Source of the DNA: Hyperoodon ampullatus
Taxonomy: Eukaryota; Chordata; Mammalia; Artiodactyla; Ziphiidae
Direction of reading: 5' to 3'
Assembly: GCA_949752795.1 (NCBI GenBank)
Contig: OX457068.1
Coordinates: forward strand, 58,035,582-58,099,581
DNA length: 64,000 bases
Within the stretch, counting starts at the first letter, position 1. Every line of letters starts with the position of its first letter. Below, in pieces: positions 33,631 through 44,366 of this stretch. The notes beneath the pieces were generated by a model. The model did no database searches. It saw nothing but the letters and a program-made list of their open reading frames with translations, and was not told the DNA's origin. A program made the position numbers and the translations under genes.

Positions 33631-34186
33631 TGTAGGGGAACTAACTTTGCCACCCCAAAATGTCCCTTTGGCATGTGAATTATTTTGAGCTAAAAACAAT
33701 CAAGGCCCAAAAGACCCTGGAAGAACCTTTGACCTTCCCCCTAACTGCCTAAAGAATGCAGATGGAGAACCTGTTCCAGTAAGGAAGCTATCACCATAGA
33801 TACGTATAGCATGAACTAGGTGTGTAGACAGGGAGGAACCTAGCAAGTCTGTTTGTTAGAATTCCTCTCTGTTTCTCATTGTCTTTGTCTGGCCCAGCAA
33901 ATATTTATTTACAAACATTTGCTTTTCTGTCTCCGTGTGAATTGCCTTCCTCCCCTTTGAGGTCCTAAAAGACTACCCCCAATATCCTCTTTTGTCTTAA
34001 GCTGAAGATGACATTTAGGGTGAGGCTTTCAACCATTGTGGTGAGTTAGTCAGTTTGTCTGGTCTCTCCCATGTACGCATGTTATTAAACTGTGTTTTAT
34101 TCACTCCTGTTAATCTGTCTCGTGTCAATTTAATTCTTAGACCAGCCAGAGAACCTAGGAGGGTAGAGGAAAATTACTTCCTCCCA
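33631..34186 (+). mobile_element. Solo ERV-type LTR, forward copy of a pair
   Basis: Starts TGTAGGGGAACTAACTTTGC and ends TACTTCCTCCCA. It carries the same blocks as the minus-strand LTR at 30566-31129 (CACCCCAAAATGTCCCTTTG, CTTTGTCTGGCCCAGCAAAT, CCTCTTTTGTCTTAAGCTG, TTAATCTGTCTCGTGTCAAT). Flanks GATC and GACT match poorly. No internal viral genes lie between the pair, and the opposite orientation rules out one provirus. Confidence 0.75.
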
Positions 34187-34349
34187 GACTGGTTGTACGT
34201 GGGTAAAGTGGGTAACAATCATCTGAAAGACCACTCTAAAATGACACTCTTTGATTCAAAAACTTTCATTGAAAACCCATATTCCTTAGCCTGGTTTCAG
34301 TCTAGTTTTACATTTTCTCCCACCACTCCCCTAGCTAACTTTCTGCCCT

Positions 34350-34735
34350 AACCAGGCTGATGTGTCCACAGCCAATGCCTATTCCCACCTTCTCATGCTC
34401 ATTCCCTCCTTTCAACATCATCCCCATCTCAGGGGCCCTTTGTTTCTTTCTGGCAATTAAGATCTTTCCTGCCCTTTCAAGCCTAGTCCACTACCCACTT
34501 GTTTCGTGAGCTCTCCCTTTGATACCAGAGAATTATGACATCATTCTCCTCTGTAATCACTTGCACGCATTTTTTTTTCAGTTGTCACTTTTTTCATCAC
34601 CAACAACCCTATTAGATCCTTGCATGAAAGAACAATCCATGTCTCCTACTTGGTTTCATCCCTCACAATACCTGACCTATACTAGATACTCAGTAAATAA
34701 CTGATGGATAAATGAGTGAATGAATTAAGGAAAAA
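34350..34735 (+). repeat. L2 LINE 3' end
   Basis: Pyrimidine-rich body, then CTCACAATACCTGACCTATA, CTAGATACTCAGTAAATAAC and a GATAAATGAGTGAATGAATT end, the standard L2 3' pattern. Confidence 0.65.
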
Positions 34736-34739
34736 ATGC

Positions 34740-36190
34740 CTATATTACTTCCACCCTGTAAGTTTTACCTTCTTAAGGGAGTGGAATGTGGGGGGTGGGG
34801 GAGAGGGGTTGAGGGACCACATTTGGGATCCAGAGACTTCAGCATGATTCTAATAGGGAGAGGGAGGCAGAAATTCAGCTTTAATCTGACAGCTGCAGAG
34901 TGGCAGTGGGGGGAGCTATAACCATCTGAAGGACAGGGGTGAGGAGGGGCACAGCCTCTCCCCCATCGTCAATCACCAGAGAGTGTGCAGCACTTCAGGC
35001 AAGCTCCCATTATCCCATCACTCTCTCAGATGGTGGGCAGTGGAATCGATATTCCCAAGGCTTTAAAAAGCTCCCAAATGTGCTGCCATTCATTCAACAA
35101 CAGGGGGAGAAAGAAGGGAGGAAAAAACTGATGTTGGCTTCTTATTTTGCTTATGTTGTTAAAAGCTGCTCCGATGCCGTGGTTCTGGAATAGGTCTCCT
35201 CTTCCTTTGAAAGCATGCTGTGTGATAGACTGTCATTTGTCCCCTGCCTCCAGAAGAGCCAGCTGGCAGCTAAGTGCCAAAGCCAGTGACTTGCATGTGT
35301 TTTTCTGACATTTAACAAATGGGAACAGCTTGCAAATCTGCATTAACTCACTCTGTCTCACAAATAATCAGGGCCTATGCAGTGTAGACGCTGGGAACAT
35401 TAGCTCTGACACAAAAGAGTGAGAGGCTGGGGGATGGGGGGGCAACAGAAAACAAGTCAGCAAATAACGGATGTTTTAACGAAGAGATGAATGTAACGTT
35501 CTGGTTCAGAGGGAAGAGTTTTGAAGTCATTTTTGTTTTTCAACAAGCCACTGCTAATGGTGCTAAATCTGTCTGTCAAGGCCCAGCTTTACAGCTTGAA
35601 GTCATCTTGCCTGCACTTCACAAATGCTGATCTGTTGGTTGCTTCCATCTTGCAAATAGCATTTTAAATTCCTTATGCTTCAGAGCCAAGGATCTTTCAA
35701 AGGGGCTGTGCTTGACCACAAGTGGACTTTTGCAAGTCTGCACCACACAGTTAGATTGCTGCCCCCTACTCTGACCCTGAATGGAGGAAAGAAAAGATAT
35801 CGCAGTTAAAAGGGCACACACAGACATGCATTTGCAGGAAAGTTGTTGAATGCATGTTCAGGTGTCTGTTATATGACTTCCTCACACAAACATATCCCTA
35901 TAAATTGAAGTACAGGTCCAGCTCATGTTAGCACTGTGCATTTATGATAAATTTCGGAGCCTTTCTCATCAAGGGCGATTTGGGGAATGCACTATCATTC
36001 CCTAATGTTTCATTCCATTTAGAAGATAACTGTATTTGTGATGTTCCAACATCTAGCCTCAAATATCCAAAGAAAATAAGTCCCTAATCATGAATAAATA
36101 GAGAAATAGATACACTGGGGACTGTATTTGGCAAAGGGCTTGGAAAATCTGTCTTCTAGGAGAGGGGAAATAAACTTGTATTTTCCTTAA
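34740..36190. other. Repeat-poor block
   Basis: About 1.4 kb in which I recognise no interspersed repeat. The part 35150-35960 has balanced composition (for example CTCTGTCTCACAAATAATCA and CTTCACAAATGCTGATCTG) of the kind seen in conserved non-coding DNA. Conservation is not testable here. GGGGTGGGG-type runs occur at about 34792-34812. Confidence 0.4.
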
Positions 36191-36194
36191 ACTT

Positions 36195-36786
36195 TCAGGA
36201 AGGGTTACTCTGGAACAGCATAATCCCCATCCTCCTATTGGGGCCTGTGAGACACCGAGACAGGCCCTCAGACCCTCTGGAGGAACCCATGAAGAGGACT
36301 AGGGGGATCATAATTAGATCGCTGAACCACAGGGCTAGGAGATTTTCACAAAGAAGAGGAATACAAATATCCCCAATGACAGTCATGAATGCCCAGGAAG
36401 ACCAGTCACCTGGCCCGAGGGAGGGAAATGTCATAGAGCATGGCCCAACCTGAGGCCTGGTCATGGTCAGAACTCTTGAGGTGCCCTCTCTCTGTGCTAC
36501 CCCGGGACACAAGGAGAGGTTCCCAGTGAGGACTTTCCTCCTTCCCAGGTGCCTTGATAGAGGGAACAAAAACCTTGAAGACCAAAACAAACTTTCAGGG
36601 ATCGAAAGACCAGGAATTAGAATCCTAGTTGACCACTGCCAGTTGAAAGAACAGCCACACTCAGAGGCAGAGGGGCAGCTGCCAGTGGAACAGATAGCGA
36701 TTGGCAGCCCTACAGCTGAGGCTGCAATATTTTGGCAAGAGCTCCAGCTCAGCAAGGAAGCAGAGGAGAGCACAACACAGAGTTGA
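36195..36786. other. Overlapping open frames on both strands, origin unknown
   Basis: The minus strand is open for 192 codons (36773 to 36195). The plus strand is open in one frame from about 36181 to 36786 apart from one TGA at 36451-36453. The plus frame starts after TTTTCCTTAAACTTTCAG, which looks like a 3' splice site ending at 36198. The plus protein is Arg/Glu/Pro-rich in its first part (DRPSDPLEEPMKRTRG); the minus one has hydrophobic segments near its C-terminus. Neither is a protein I recognise. GC-rich chance frame, decayed exon or retrocopy are all possible. Confidence 0.3.
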
Positions 36787-37050
36787 GGTTCAAGGGCATG
36801 AGGCCAGGTAGTCAGGATTAGGGACCCTGCAGCCTTGAGACTCTCCAGCTTTTTCTACAACTCTTTTGAGTCGTTTGTGATGCTGGGAAGAAAGCCCAGA
36901 GAAAAGTGTGGCCCATTCCCTTAGTGCAGGGCCTCACGCATGCAGCCATGATGGCACTGGACATGACCCAAAGGCCTCTCTGCAATTCCCATGAATCCTA
37001 ATTCATTCCATGGTAAGGGTCTGGGGTAAACAAGAGTTACAGACAATTTT

Positions 37051-37263
37051 TTTTTTTTTTTTTTTTTTTTTGCGGTACGCGGGTCTCTCACTGTTGTGGC
37101 CTCTCCCGTTGCGGAGCACAGGCTCCAGACGCGCAGGCTCAGCGGCCATGGCTCACGGGCCCAGCCGCTCCGCAGCATGTGGGATCTGCCTGGACCGGGG
37201 CACGAACCCGTGTCCCCTGCATCAGCAGGGGGACTCTCAACCACTGCGCCACCAGGGAAGCCC
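37051..37263 (-). mobile_element. CHR-type tRNA-derived SINE
   Basis: Complete reverse copy with a long T tail, GCGGTACGCGGGTCTCTCAC, and head end ACTGCGCCACCAGGGAAGCC. An exact 11-bp duplication, CAGACAATTTT, is at 37040-37050 and 37264-37274. Confidence 0.97.
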
Positions 37264-37298
37264 CAGACAATTTTCATACATAAAAGATTAGCAAATTA

Positions 37299-38020
37299 CA
37301 GATCTTCCTCAACTTACAATAAGGTTAACCTTACAAATAGGGTTACATGTGAAAAATCCATCGTTAATTGAAAATGCCATAAGTCAAAAATGCATTTAGG
37401 GGCTTCCCTGGTGGTGCAGTGGTTGGGAGTCCGCCTGCCAATGCAGGGGACATGGGTTCGTGCACCGGTCCAGGAAGATCCCACATGCCGTGGAGTGGCT
37501 GGGCCCGTGAGCCATGGCCGCTGAGCCTGCGCGTCCGGAGCCTGTGGTCCGCAACAGGAGAGGCCACAACAGTGAGAGGACTGCGTACCGCAAAAAAAAA
37601 AAAAAAAAAATTCATTTAATACACCTAAGGTACAGAACATCATAGCTTGGCCTAGCCCACTTTAAATATGCTCAGAACACTATTTGCTGACAGTTGGGCA
37701 AAATCATCTCACACAAAGTCTATTTGATGATGAAGTGCTGAATATCTCATGTAATTTATTGAATACTATACCGAAAGTGAAAAACAGAATGGTTTTTTGG
37801 GTACAGAATGGTTGTAAGTGTATGGGTTGTTTACCCACATGATTTCATGCCTAACTGGGAGCTGCGCTCGCTGCCACTGCCCAGCATCCAAGAGAGCATA
37901 TCACTAGCCCAGGAAAAGATCAAAATTCAATATTCAGAGTACTGTTTCCACTAAATGTGTATCGCTTTTGCACCATCATAAAGTCAAAACATCATAAGGC
38001 GGACATCGTAAGTAGTTTAA
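37299..38020. mobile_element. Tigger3-like TcMar DNA transposon split by a SINE
   Basis: Begins TA then CAGATCTTCCTCAACTTACA. Carries GAACATCATAGCTTGGCCTA, GTTGGGCAAAATCATCTCAC, TCTCATGTAATTTATTGAAT, GTATCGCTTTTGCACCATCA and a worn end near AAGGCGGACATCGTAAG. These follow the Tigger3-type internally deleted element as I recall it. No transposase frame. The CHR SINE at 37400-37607 interrupts it. Confidence 0.7.
37400..37607 (+). mobile_element. CHR-type tRNA-derived SINE inside Tigger element
   Basis: Complete forward copy with head GGGCTTCCCTGGTGGTGCAG and an A18 tail. The duplication is AAATGCATTTA (37388-37398) and AAATTCATTTA (37608-37618), one mismatch. The Tigger text reads across once the SINE is removed. 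Confidence 0.96.
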
Positions 38021-38842
38021 AATGCAAGACAGCTGCGATATTTATCCCTGCAGCTGGATCAAGCAGAGCTTGTTATAACATAATATATTTCAAAAACATT
38101 ATATCCTAAAATAAATAATTGTGGGTCCAAATCCTTTATTTTCCCTGCCCTTGCTCTCAACCCAAACCTTGTGTTTTGATGGCTTTTATTTTAAATAATA
38201 TTCAGACATACTTCTTCATTTCTGTTCACACTGTGCTAGACCAAGATGCCATCATTTTACTCCTCTACTGCAACAGCATTTGACGTCATCTCCTCCAATT
38301 CCACTTTTGCTTCTGAACAATCCACAGGCCAGAGAGATTTCTTCAAAACACAGGCTCGGCATCCGAATGTTCTACTTAAAACCTTTCAATTGGCATTTCT
38401 CAAAATATACTCCATTAAAAACTCACAAGAGCGTTCTGGGATATTTTTAATTTTTTGAGGGAAACAACAATACTCTACATCAGACACTACAATTTTAACA
38501 TTAGATCACACTACATTTCTTTCAATGACATCATATCTTTTAGAAGCCATTTTCAATTATGGAAAATGATAAGAAAGCCAATACCATATGAAAATCAATG
38601 TGGGACAGAAAATAAGGGTGGAGGTGTCCAATCTGATTCCAAGATTTGAGAAGCTGTGTGGTGTCCAGCTGGCAAAACATCCAATTAATAAGTCAGGGCA
38701 CAGACTGCTACCCCAGGCCTGGGGTCCTGTTAGGGAACTGGCAATGCCTAGCATGAGATCACACTGTAGTTTCCTGTAGTTAACACTCCCTGTATGCAGC
38801 CAATCCTTTATCTATATGATTGGCCTTCTGGCCTGGTTTCTT
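38021..38842. other. Unassigned sequence
   Basis: No repeat or gene recognised between the Tigger element and the next SINE. Confidence 0.4.
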
Positions 38843-39054
38843 TTTTTTTTTTTTTTTTTTTTTGTGGTACGCGGGCCTCTCACTGTTGTGGCCTCTCCCA
38901 TTGCGGAGCACAGGCTCCGGACGCGCAGGCTCAGCGGCCATGGCTCACGGGCCCAGCCGCTCCGCGGCATGTGGGATCCTCCCAGACCGGGGCACGAACC
39001 CGCTTCCCCTGCATCGGCAGGCGGACTCTCAACCACTGCGCCACCAGGGAAGCC
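38843..39054 (-). mobile_element. CHR-type tRNA-derived SINE
   Basis: Complete reverse copy: T-run, GTGGTACGCGGGCCTCTCAC, GGCACGAACCCGCTTCCCC, CACCAGGGAAGCC. An exact 15-bp duplication, CTGGCCTGGTTTCTT, is at 38828-38842 and 39055-39069. It is close to the family form, so probably among the younger insertions here. Confidence 0.97.
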
Positions 39055-39674
39055 CTGGCCTGGTTTCTTGCTTGTATTCTTTCCTGCACCCAGAATGAAG
39101 TCTTGCTCTAAACCACCAAGCCGGCAGCCAGGGTCCTCAGCACCGCTTCCCCACTCTGCCTGGGCCTTTCTCCCAGAACTGGTCCCCATATCTCTTCTCC
39201 CAGATTAGTCCTCTTTGAACTGAAGCAGTGAGCCAGAAACTGCAATCTGCTGCCACTGAGAAGCCCTTTCTTTCCACTGTACCCCCCATCTTTCAACAAT
39301 AAAAAATTATTGAGAACTACTGTGTGCCAGTCACCAAAAAAAGTGTAATATTCATACAAACAAAATTTAAATATGCACAGTGCTGGAGACAGACAATAAG
39401 CAAGTACAAAGAAATAATGTCATTTTCCAGTTGGTATTAAATGATCCCATTTGTTTATCAACATCAGCTTGGACTGCACTTGAGTTAACTCTGCCTTCTG
39501 TCCCTGGTATTTTCTACTTCTGTCTCCTCCCAGAGAGGTAAGAGACTGCTGCAGCTGCCACAGCCAGCTTACGGCCCATAGCTACTGGGCCAGTCTCCCT
39601 CATTTATTTCTGCTATGAGCTCCGATATCTTACAAACTCAAGTTCAAATTATTTAGAATACCCTTGCAGTGGTT

Positions 39675-39765
39675 AATTTTATGTGTCCACTTGGCTGGGC
39701 CACAAGGGGTCCAGATATTTAGTCAAACATTATTCTGGGTATTTCTGTGAGGTGTTTTCCTACTA
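39675..39765 (+). repeat. Old dispersed repeat fragment
   Basis: GGTTAATTTTATGTGTCCAC, TTGGCTGGGCCACAAGG and TTATTCTGGGTATTTCTGTG are the start of a common ancient mammalian repeat that I recognise by sequence but cannot name. Confidence 0.45.
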
Positions 39766-39880
39766 TGTGCCAGGCATTGTGCAGGATGCCAGTAAGATTG
39801 CAGGCATTCCATGTAAACAAATAATCAATGCAAAAGCCAGAAGACACTGAGTTTAGAAACACACACCTCAGTTGGAGAGG

Positions 39881-40005
39881 CAGCCTAAGAGGTATGCTAA
39901 ACCAGGCATAAACCAGCCTAAGAGGTATGCTAAACCAGGCATAAACCAGCCTAAGAGGTATGCTAAACCAGGCATAAACCAGCCTAAGAGGTATGCTAAA
40001 CCAGG
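39881..40005. repeat. Perfect 33-bp minisatellite, about 3.8 copies
   Basis: A 33-bp unit starting CAGCCTAAGAGGTATGCTAA and ending CCAGGCATAAAC is repeated at 39881, 39914, 39947 and 39980 (last copy partial) with no mismatch. Identity this high indicates a recent expansion or ongoing length change. Confidence 0.98.
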
Positions 40006-40224
40006 GGACTAAGGTTCTAAATTTGGACCTGCCTTTAAAAATCTGTCTATGTTTTTACTTTTTTTATTTTTTATATAAAAATTTAGGCAACAGGACTGAA
40101 TGAGGAATGTTCTTTCTAGCTCTAAAATTTTAATTTAGAAATTATTCAAGATCTATTCAAGATCTCCTGAAACTACCCATGTTCCATTACATAGAAAAAT
40201 ACTTTACATGTACTTTATCTCATC

Positions 40225-40535
40225 TCATATTTCTTTAATAGGCTCCTCATATTGGTTATCAATGTTCTCTTCATTATAGTGCTATTCTACCTTTCTAATA
40301 AAATCTCTTACAATTTACCTCTTATACATATGCTAATTTGCCTCCCAGTTTAACCCTTAACAGTATCCTAAAATCATCTCACATTATCCCATCCAAATGC
40401 TTTTGCTATCACTGTTCTTTCAATCTGAAGTGTCTTTTCCTACGATCTCTATCAAAAGGCCACACTTTTCTGTGTGACTCAACAAAAAACGTTTCCTAAT
40501 CCATAAACTTTGCCCTACTTGCTTCAGTTAACAAT
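40225..40535 (+). repeat. L2-like LINE 3' remnant
   Basis: CTATCACTGTTCTTTCAATC, GAAGTGTCTTTTCCTACG, CAAAAGGCCACACTTTTCTG and CAACAAAAAACGTTTCC follow the L2 'tgctgttccctctgcctggaa...' 3' pattern in worn form. Confidence 0.5.
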
Positions 40536-40597
40536 GAGAAAGAAAGAAAGAAAGAAAGAGAGGAAGGAAGAAAGGGAGGGAGGGAAGGAAGAAAGGA
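40536..40597. repeat. (GAAA)n/(GGAA)n purine tract
   Basis: AGAAAGAAAGAAAGAAAGA followed by GGAAGGAAGAAAGGGAGGG. It creates the minus frame at 40496-40696, which has low-complexity Ser/Phe/Pro content. Confidence 0.95.
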
Positions 40598-41565
40598 GCT
40601 GCAAGGAGAAGGGTGGTGGATGGGCTGGTGGTGTGTAATCCCCTCACTGGCTCTCAGCTCCCTTCTGTTGATGAAATAAGGCTCTCTCACTGCCACAAGT
40701 GACAGGAAACATCACTGGGATCTTGGAAAATTGATCACCCAGCAAGGATACTCCTCTCAGAATTTTGCCATGGAAGCTGCTACATCTTCGAGAAGCTTGT
40801 TTCACATTCCCATTTTTTCAATAGGCTATATTATAATAAGTAATTACCAGAAGCATGGACTATTTGGTCAAGCTATATCCCCATCTGAAAGCAGCAGAGG
40901 GTGGGTTTTTCCTCCCCATCAGTCATCCATATTCAGCAGGTAACCCTCTGCCTTGACAAGTGGTTCCTTAGTGTTTTGGATTAGGTTTCTCCTGAGTACT
41001 ACCTTAGCCTTCAACTTACTCTTAACATTTTTGTTAATACACTCCTCTGTCATAATCTTCAGCAGTTTAAAAGGAAACTTAGGCTTTATGATATATTGAT
41101 ATTATGCTCTGACAAATACAAATAACTTCCTACTTTATAATTTCCACTCATAGCAATTCATTTTCATAAACAATGTTTCTAATACTTTCCCAAGATGATG
41201 CTGTAGGTAATAAAAAGAATATACACATGCTAGTGGTGGTGCATGAAGTAAGCACAGTAACACAGTTACATACAATCACGTGATCTGTGTCTGTCTTTCC
41301 TACAAAACAAAGAACTCATGGACGTTAAGCCCACGCTTCCCAGACCTCATAAATCTATTGAAAATGCAATCATAAAATATCTGATTTAGAACCCCTGTCA
41401 ACAAAAAGATTGTTAAAACCCTGCCTACCTCTCACACTACACCCACATCCTTTTTACTCTCCTCACTGATTACCTCACAGGTCCTACGCGTAGCCAGTAG
41501 AGAATGGCTGTAGGACTAAGATTCTCGGGGAGACAGCAATATGTACACCTTAAAAATGATGCTAT
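40598..41565. other. Unassigned sequence
   Basis: No repeat or gene recognised. Confidence 0.4.
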
Positions 41566-41777
41566 AGGGCTTCCCTGGTGGTGCAGTGGTTGAGAATCCA
41601 CCTGCCAAGGCAGGGGACACGGGTTCGTGTCCCAGTCCAGGAAGATCCCACATGCCGTGGAGCCACTTGGCCCGTGAGCCCTGGTCGCTGAGCCTGCACA
41701 TCTGGAGCCTGTGCTCCGCAACGGGAGAGGCCAGAATAGTGAGAGGCCCATGTACCGCAAAAAAAAAAAAAAAAAAA
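41566..41777 (+). mobile_element. CHR-type tRNA-derived SINE
   Basis: Complete forward copy with several changes (GAGAATCCACCTGCCAAGG, CGTGTCCCAGTCC), ending GTACCGC and a long A tail. An exact 14-bp duplication, AAAAATGATGCTAT, is at 41552-41565 and 41778-41791. Confidence 0.96.
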
Positions 41778-41791
41778 AAAAATGATGCTAT

Positions 41792-42480
41792 GTTGAAAAC
41801 CATTCATTGGCACCAAACTGAATCATCATCCTGGCCCAGACAAAGTCAGTGAGCCCCCACCCCTCTGTATAGGAATAGCTATTTTACACGTTGCTTGCTT
41901 GAAATTTTCAGCACTAGGGGTAGACTGTGATGAGTGCCACCCTCTCTAGAATATCTAGTCATTCCTTATACAAAAGTCTCCTGAGGGTCCAGCCAGCAAA
42001 AGGTGCCCACATTGTCCAACCATAATACCCTTTGGGATTCTCCCTAGATAGTGCAATAATTATACACATGAAAGGAGGAAATGGTCTTATTGTATTATCA
42101 CTGACCTGCAGCTCTCAAAGAGCCAACTGCTTCCAGCACTGCCTAGGAAGCACTCAACAACAATTTATGAGGCAACCCATACGACCCCCATTTTTCACTA
42201 CCATGTAAATGTAACATATCTGTGTCTTAGAACTTAGCCCATCTCAGAATCTTCTGAAGAAGTAAACAAAAATGAAAAAAAAAAATGAAAAAAAAAGAGA
42301 GTATTTTTCTCTTGGTATATTTACTTCTGAAATATTTCATGTTGTTCTGAAATATCCAGAAAATACATTTAAGATTTTTAAGGAAATAGAGAGTTCCTCT
42401 ATAATGTCAAACTACAAAATCCAAAGGAAGTGCAAGAACTGACAAGATATAGTTGAAATCAACTGTTTTATTTTTTATTA
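41792..42480. other. Unassigned sequence
   Basis: No feature recognised beyond A-rich runs near 42273-42297. Confidence 0.4.
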
Positions 42481-42484
42481 TATT

Positions 42485-42530
42485 AGCTTTACTCCATTAC
42501 ATGGAGTAAATGGAGCTTTACTCCATTACA
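42485..42530. repeat. 17-bp direct repeat with a hairpin
   Basis: AGCTTTACTCCATTACA occurs at 42485-42501 and 42514-42530. The first copy with its spacer forms a perfect hairpin, TTTACTCCAT-TAC-ATGGAGTAAA. Confidence 0.9.
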
Positions 42531-42569
42531 GTTTACCATATAGTTTCATGTATGTTAAGTAATTGCTTT

Positions 42570-42720
42570 TTAGAGCCTACACAGAAGGCAGAATTTATCT
42601 CTGTTTCTCAGAGGTGGAAACAATGTCAGAGAAGTTAAGTCAGCTTCTCATATTTATCCAAATAAGTGTTGGTGGAACCAAAATTGGAGGACCTTCTAAT
42701 TCTTAAACAAATGTGCTTCC
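42570..42720 (-). repeat. MIR SINE remnant
   Basis: TTTATCTCTGTTTCTCAGAG, GGTGGAAACAATGTCAGAG and AAGTTAAGTCAGCTTCTC in the reverse-complement MIR order. Confidence 0.6.
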
Positions 42721-42889
42721 ATTTCACTACAAATCCTTTTTCACAAAAGGTTTAGAATGGTGGTGGAGGGGGGTTTATAACATTGCAGAATATCAGAATT
42801 TGGAAAGGTAGAGTGAAGAGATTAAAAAATCGAAAGAAATGATTTTAAGATGAATAGACTTGTTATTAAGGCAGTTTAGCAAACCTATC

Positions 42890-43130
42890 ATGCAGACAAA
42901 TTCTGCAGTCAGAATACCTGACTTAGGATTCCAGCTCTTTCATTTACTTTAAGTGTGTTCTAAGGCAAATAACCTTCCCAAAAGTCTCAATGTGATTGTC
43001 TGTAAAATGGGGGTTATCAGAGTATCATCCCTCTCAAGGTTGCTATAAGGATAAAATTAGATGATGCACATAGTGTACTGAATCACATAGTGTAGTAAAA
43101 CATAATAAATACTTCATACATTTTAAGAAT
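42890..43130 (+). repeat. MIR SINE remnant
   Basis: Forward order: ACTTAGGATTCCAGCTCTTT, TTCTAAGGCAAATAACCTTC, GTCTGTAAAATGGGGGTTAT, CAAGGTTGCTATAAGGATAA, ATAATAAATACTTCATAC. Confidence 0.8.
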
Positions 43131-43399
43131 TATCATTGGCATCTCACAAGTTGTAACACCAGCTAGAAATTTAAAATAGCTCAAAAGTGGTGTTATGAAT
43201 TCATAGATAACAGATCTAGAGATGTTCTTGAGAAGAATCAGAGTACTTGGAAAATGTTCCTAACTTCTTAACTCCAAAGAAAAGGGCTACAGCCCCCAAC
43301 AATCTCTCCTTTTGTGCCTTGCTAGAATAAATCCTAGGTGGATGAAACAGAGCTTAATATATGTATTTATAGAAAATTTTTGTCTTGGTTAATACATAC

Positions 43400-43505
43400 T
43401 TAATGCTATTGACTTCTGGAGGGCAAGGACCGAGTCTTCTTTAGATCACCTAAACCCCTCCCAAAGACCAATACACTGCTCTGCATGCAATTAAATAATT
43501 TTAAT
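43400..43505 (+). repeat. L2 LINE 3' fragment
   Basis: GACTTCTGGAGGGCAAGGAC followed by CGAGTCTTCTTTAGATC is the L2 'gagggcagggaccatgtct' region. Confidence 0.5.
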
Positions 43506-43689
43506 CCCATATTTATTGATGGGAAAAATATGAGGTATTTGGAGATGTGCCAACAGCAACTGATTGTGAAAAATAACAATTAAACTTCATCAAGAAAAAT
43601 CAATGGCAGGCAGAAACCAAGGAAATAAGCACTAGAAATTTGGACACTGAGGCAACAATTGCCAGATATAGAAAATTACCCATAGAGGA

Positions 43690-43856
43690 GCATTTATTCT
43701 GTAATTTTACATTAAGCATTACATTTGATCCTCTTGATAGCCCTGAAAGGTAGGGTAATTTTTTCACATATGATTCTGAGATTCAGAGAGAGAAAATGGC
43801 TGGCTTAGTGGTACATGGCTAAAAAATTGATATAAAAAGATAAAGCCAGATTGGTT
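43690..43856 (-). repeat. MIR SINE remnant at the left edge of an L1
   Basis: TTTGATCCTCTTGATAGCC, AAAGGTAGGGTAATTTTTTC and GATTCAGAGAGAGAAAATGG fit reverse-complement MIR. AAAGCCAGATTGGTTTG fits its B-box region, and the L1 begins right there. Confidence 0.55.
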
Positions 43857-44366
43857 TGAGATGGCAAAGTAGAAGGACGTCCTCTCACTCCCTCTTGAGA
43901 GAACACCAGAATCACAACTAACTGTTGAACAATCATCGACAGGGAGCCACAGAAACTCACCAAAAAAGATACCCCACATCCAAAGACAAAGGAGGATCCA
44001 CAGTGAGATAGTAGGAGGGGAGCAATCACAATAAAATCAAATCCCATAACTGCTGGGTGGGTGACTCACAAACTGCAGAACACTTATACCACAGAAGTCC
44101 ACCCACTGGAGTGAAGATTCTGAGCCCAACATCAGGCTTCTGAACCTAGCAGTCTGGCAATGGTAGGAGGAATTCCTAGAGAATCAGACTTTCAAGGCTA
44201 GTGGGATATGAATGCAGGACATCAACAAGACTGGGGAAAACAGAGACTCCAATCTTTGAGGGCACAAACAAATTAGTGTGCATATCAGGACCGAGGGGAA
44301 GGAGCAGTGACCCCATAGGAGACTGAACCAGACCTGCCTGCTAGTGTTGGAGGGTCTCCTCTTGGT

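Noticed and set aside
30566..34186. Provirus bounded by two LTRs
   Set aside because: The LTRs are in opposite orientation and the interval holds L1, L2 and unassigned DNA, with no gag, pol or env text.
37010..37643. Clusters of 60-118 codon frames on both strands rich in Arg, Gly, Pro and Ser
   Set aside because: They are translations of CHR SINEs; the same peptides recur at every SINE (2.1, 11.0, 38.9, 41.6, 59.6 and 62.4 kb).
39881..40005. CRISPR array, because of regular repeats
   Set aside because: Units are directly adjacent without unique spacers, and the DNA is mammalian.
43790..43856. Target duplication for the 43.9-kb L1
   Set aside because: The left flank (MIR-like) and right flank (GAAAACTAATATTAGAG) share only A-rich hexamers, so no duplication is claimed.
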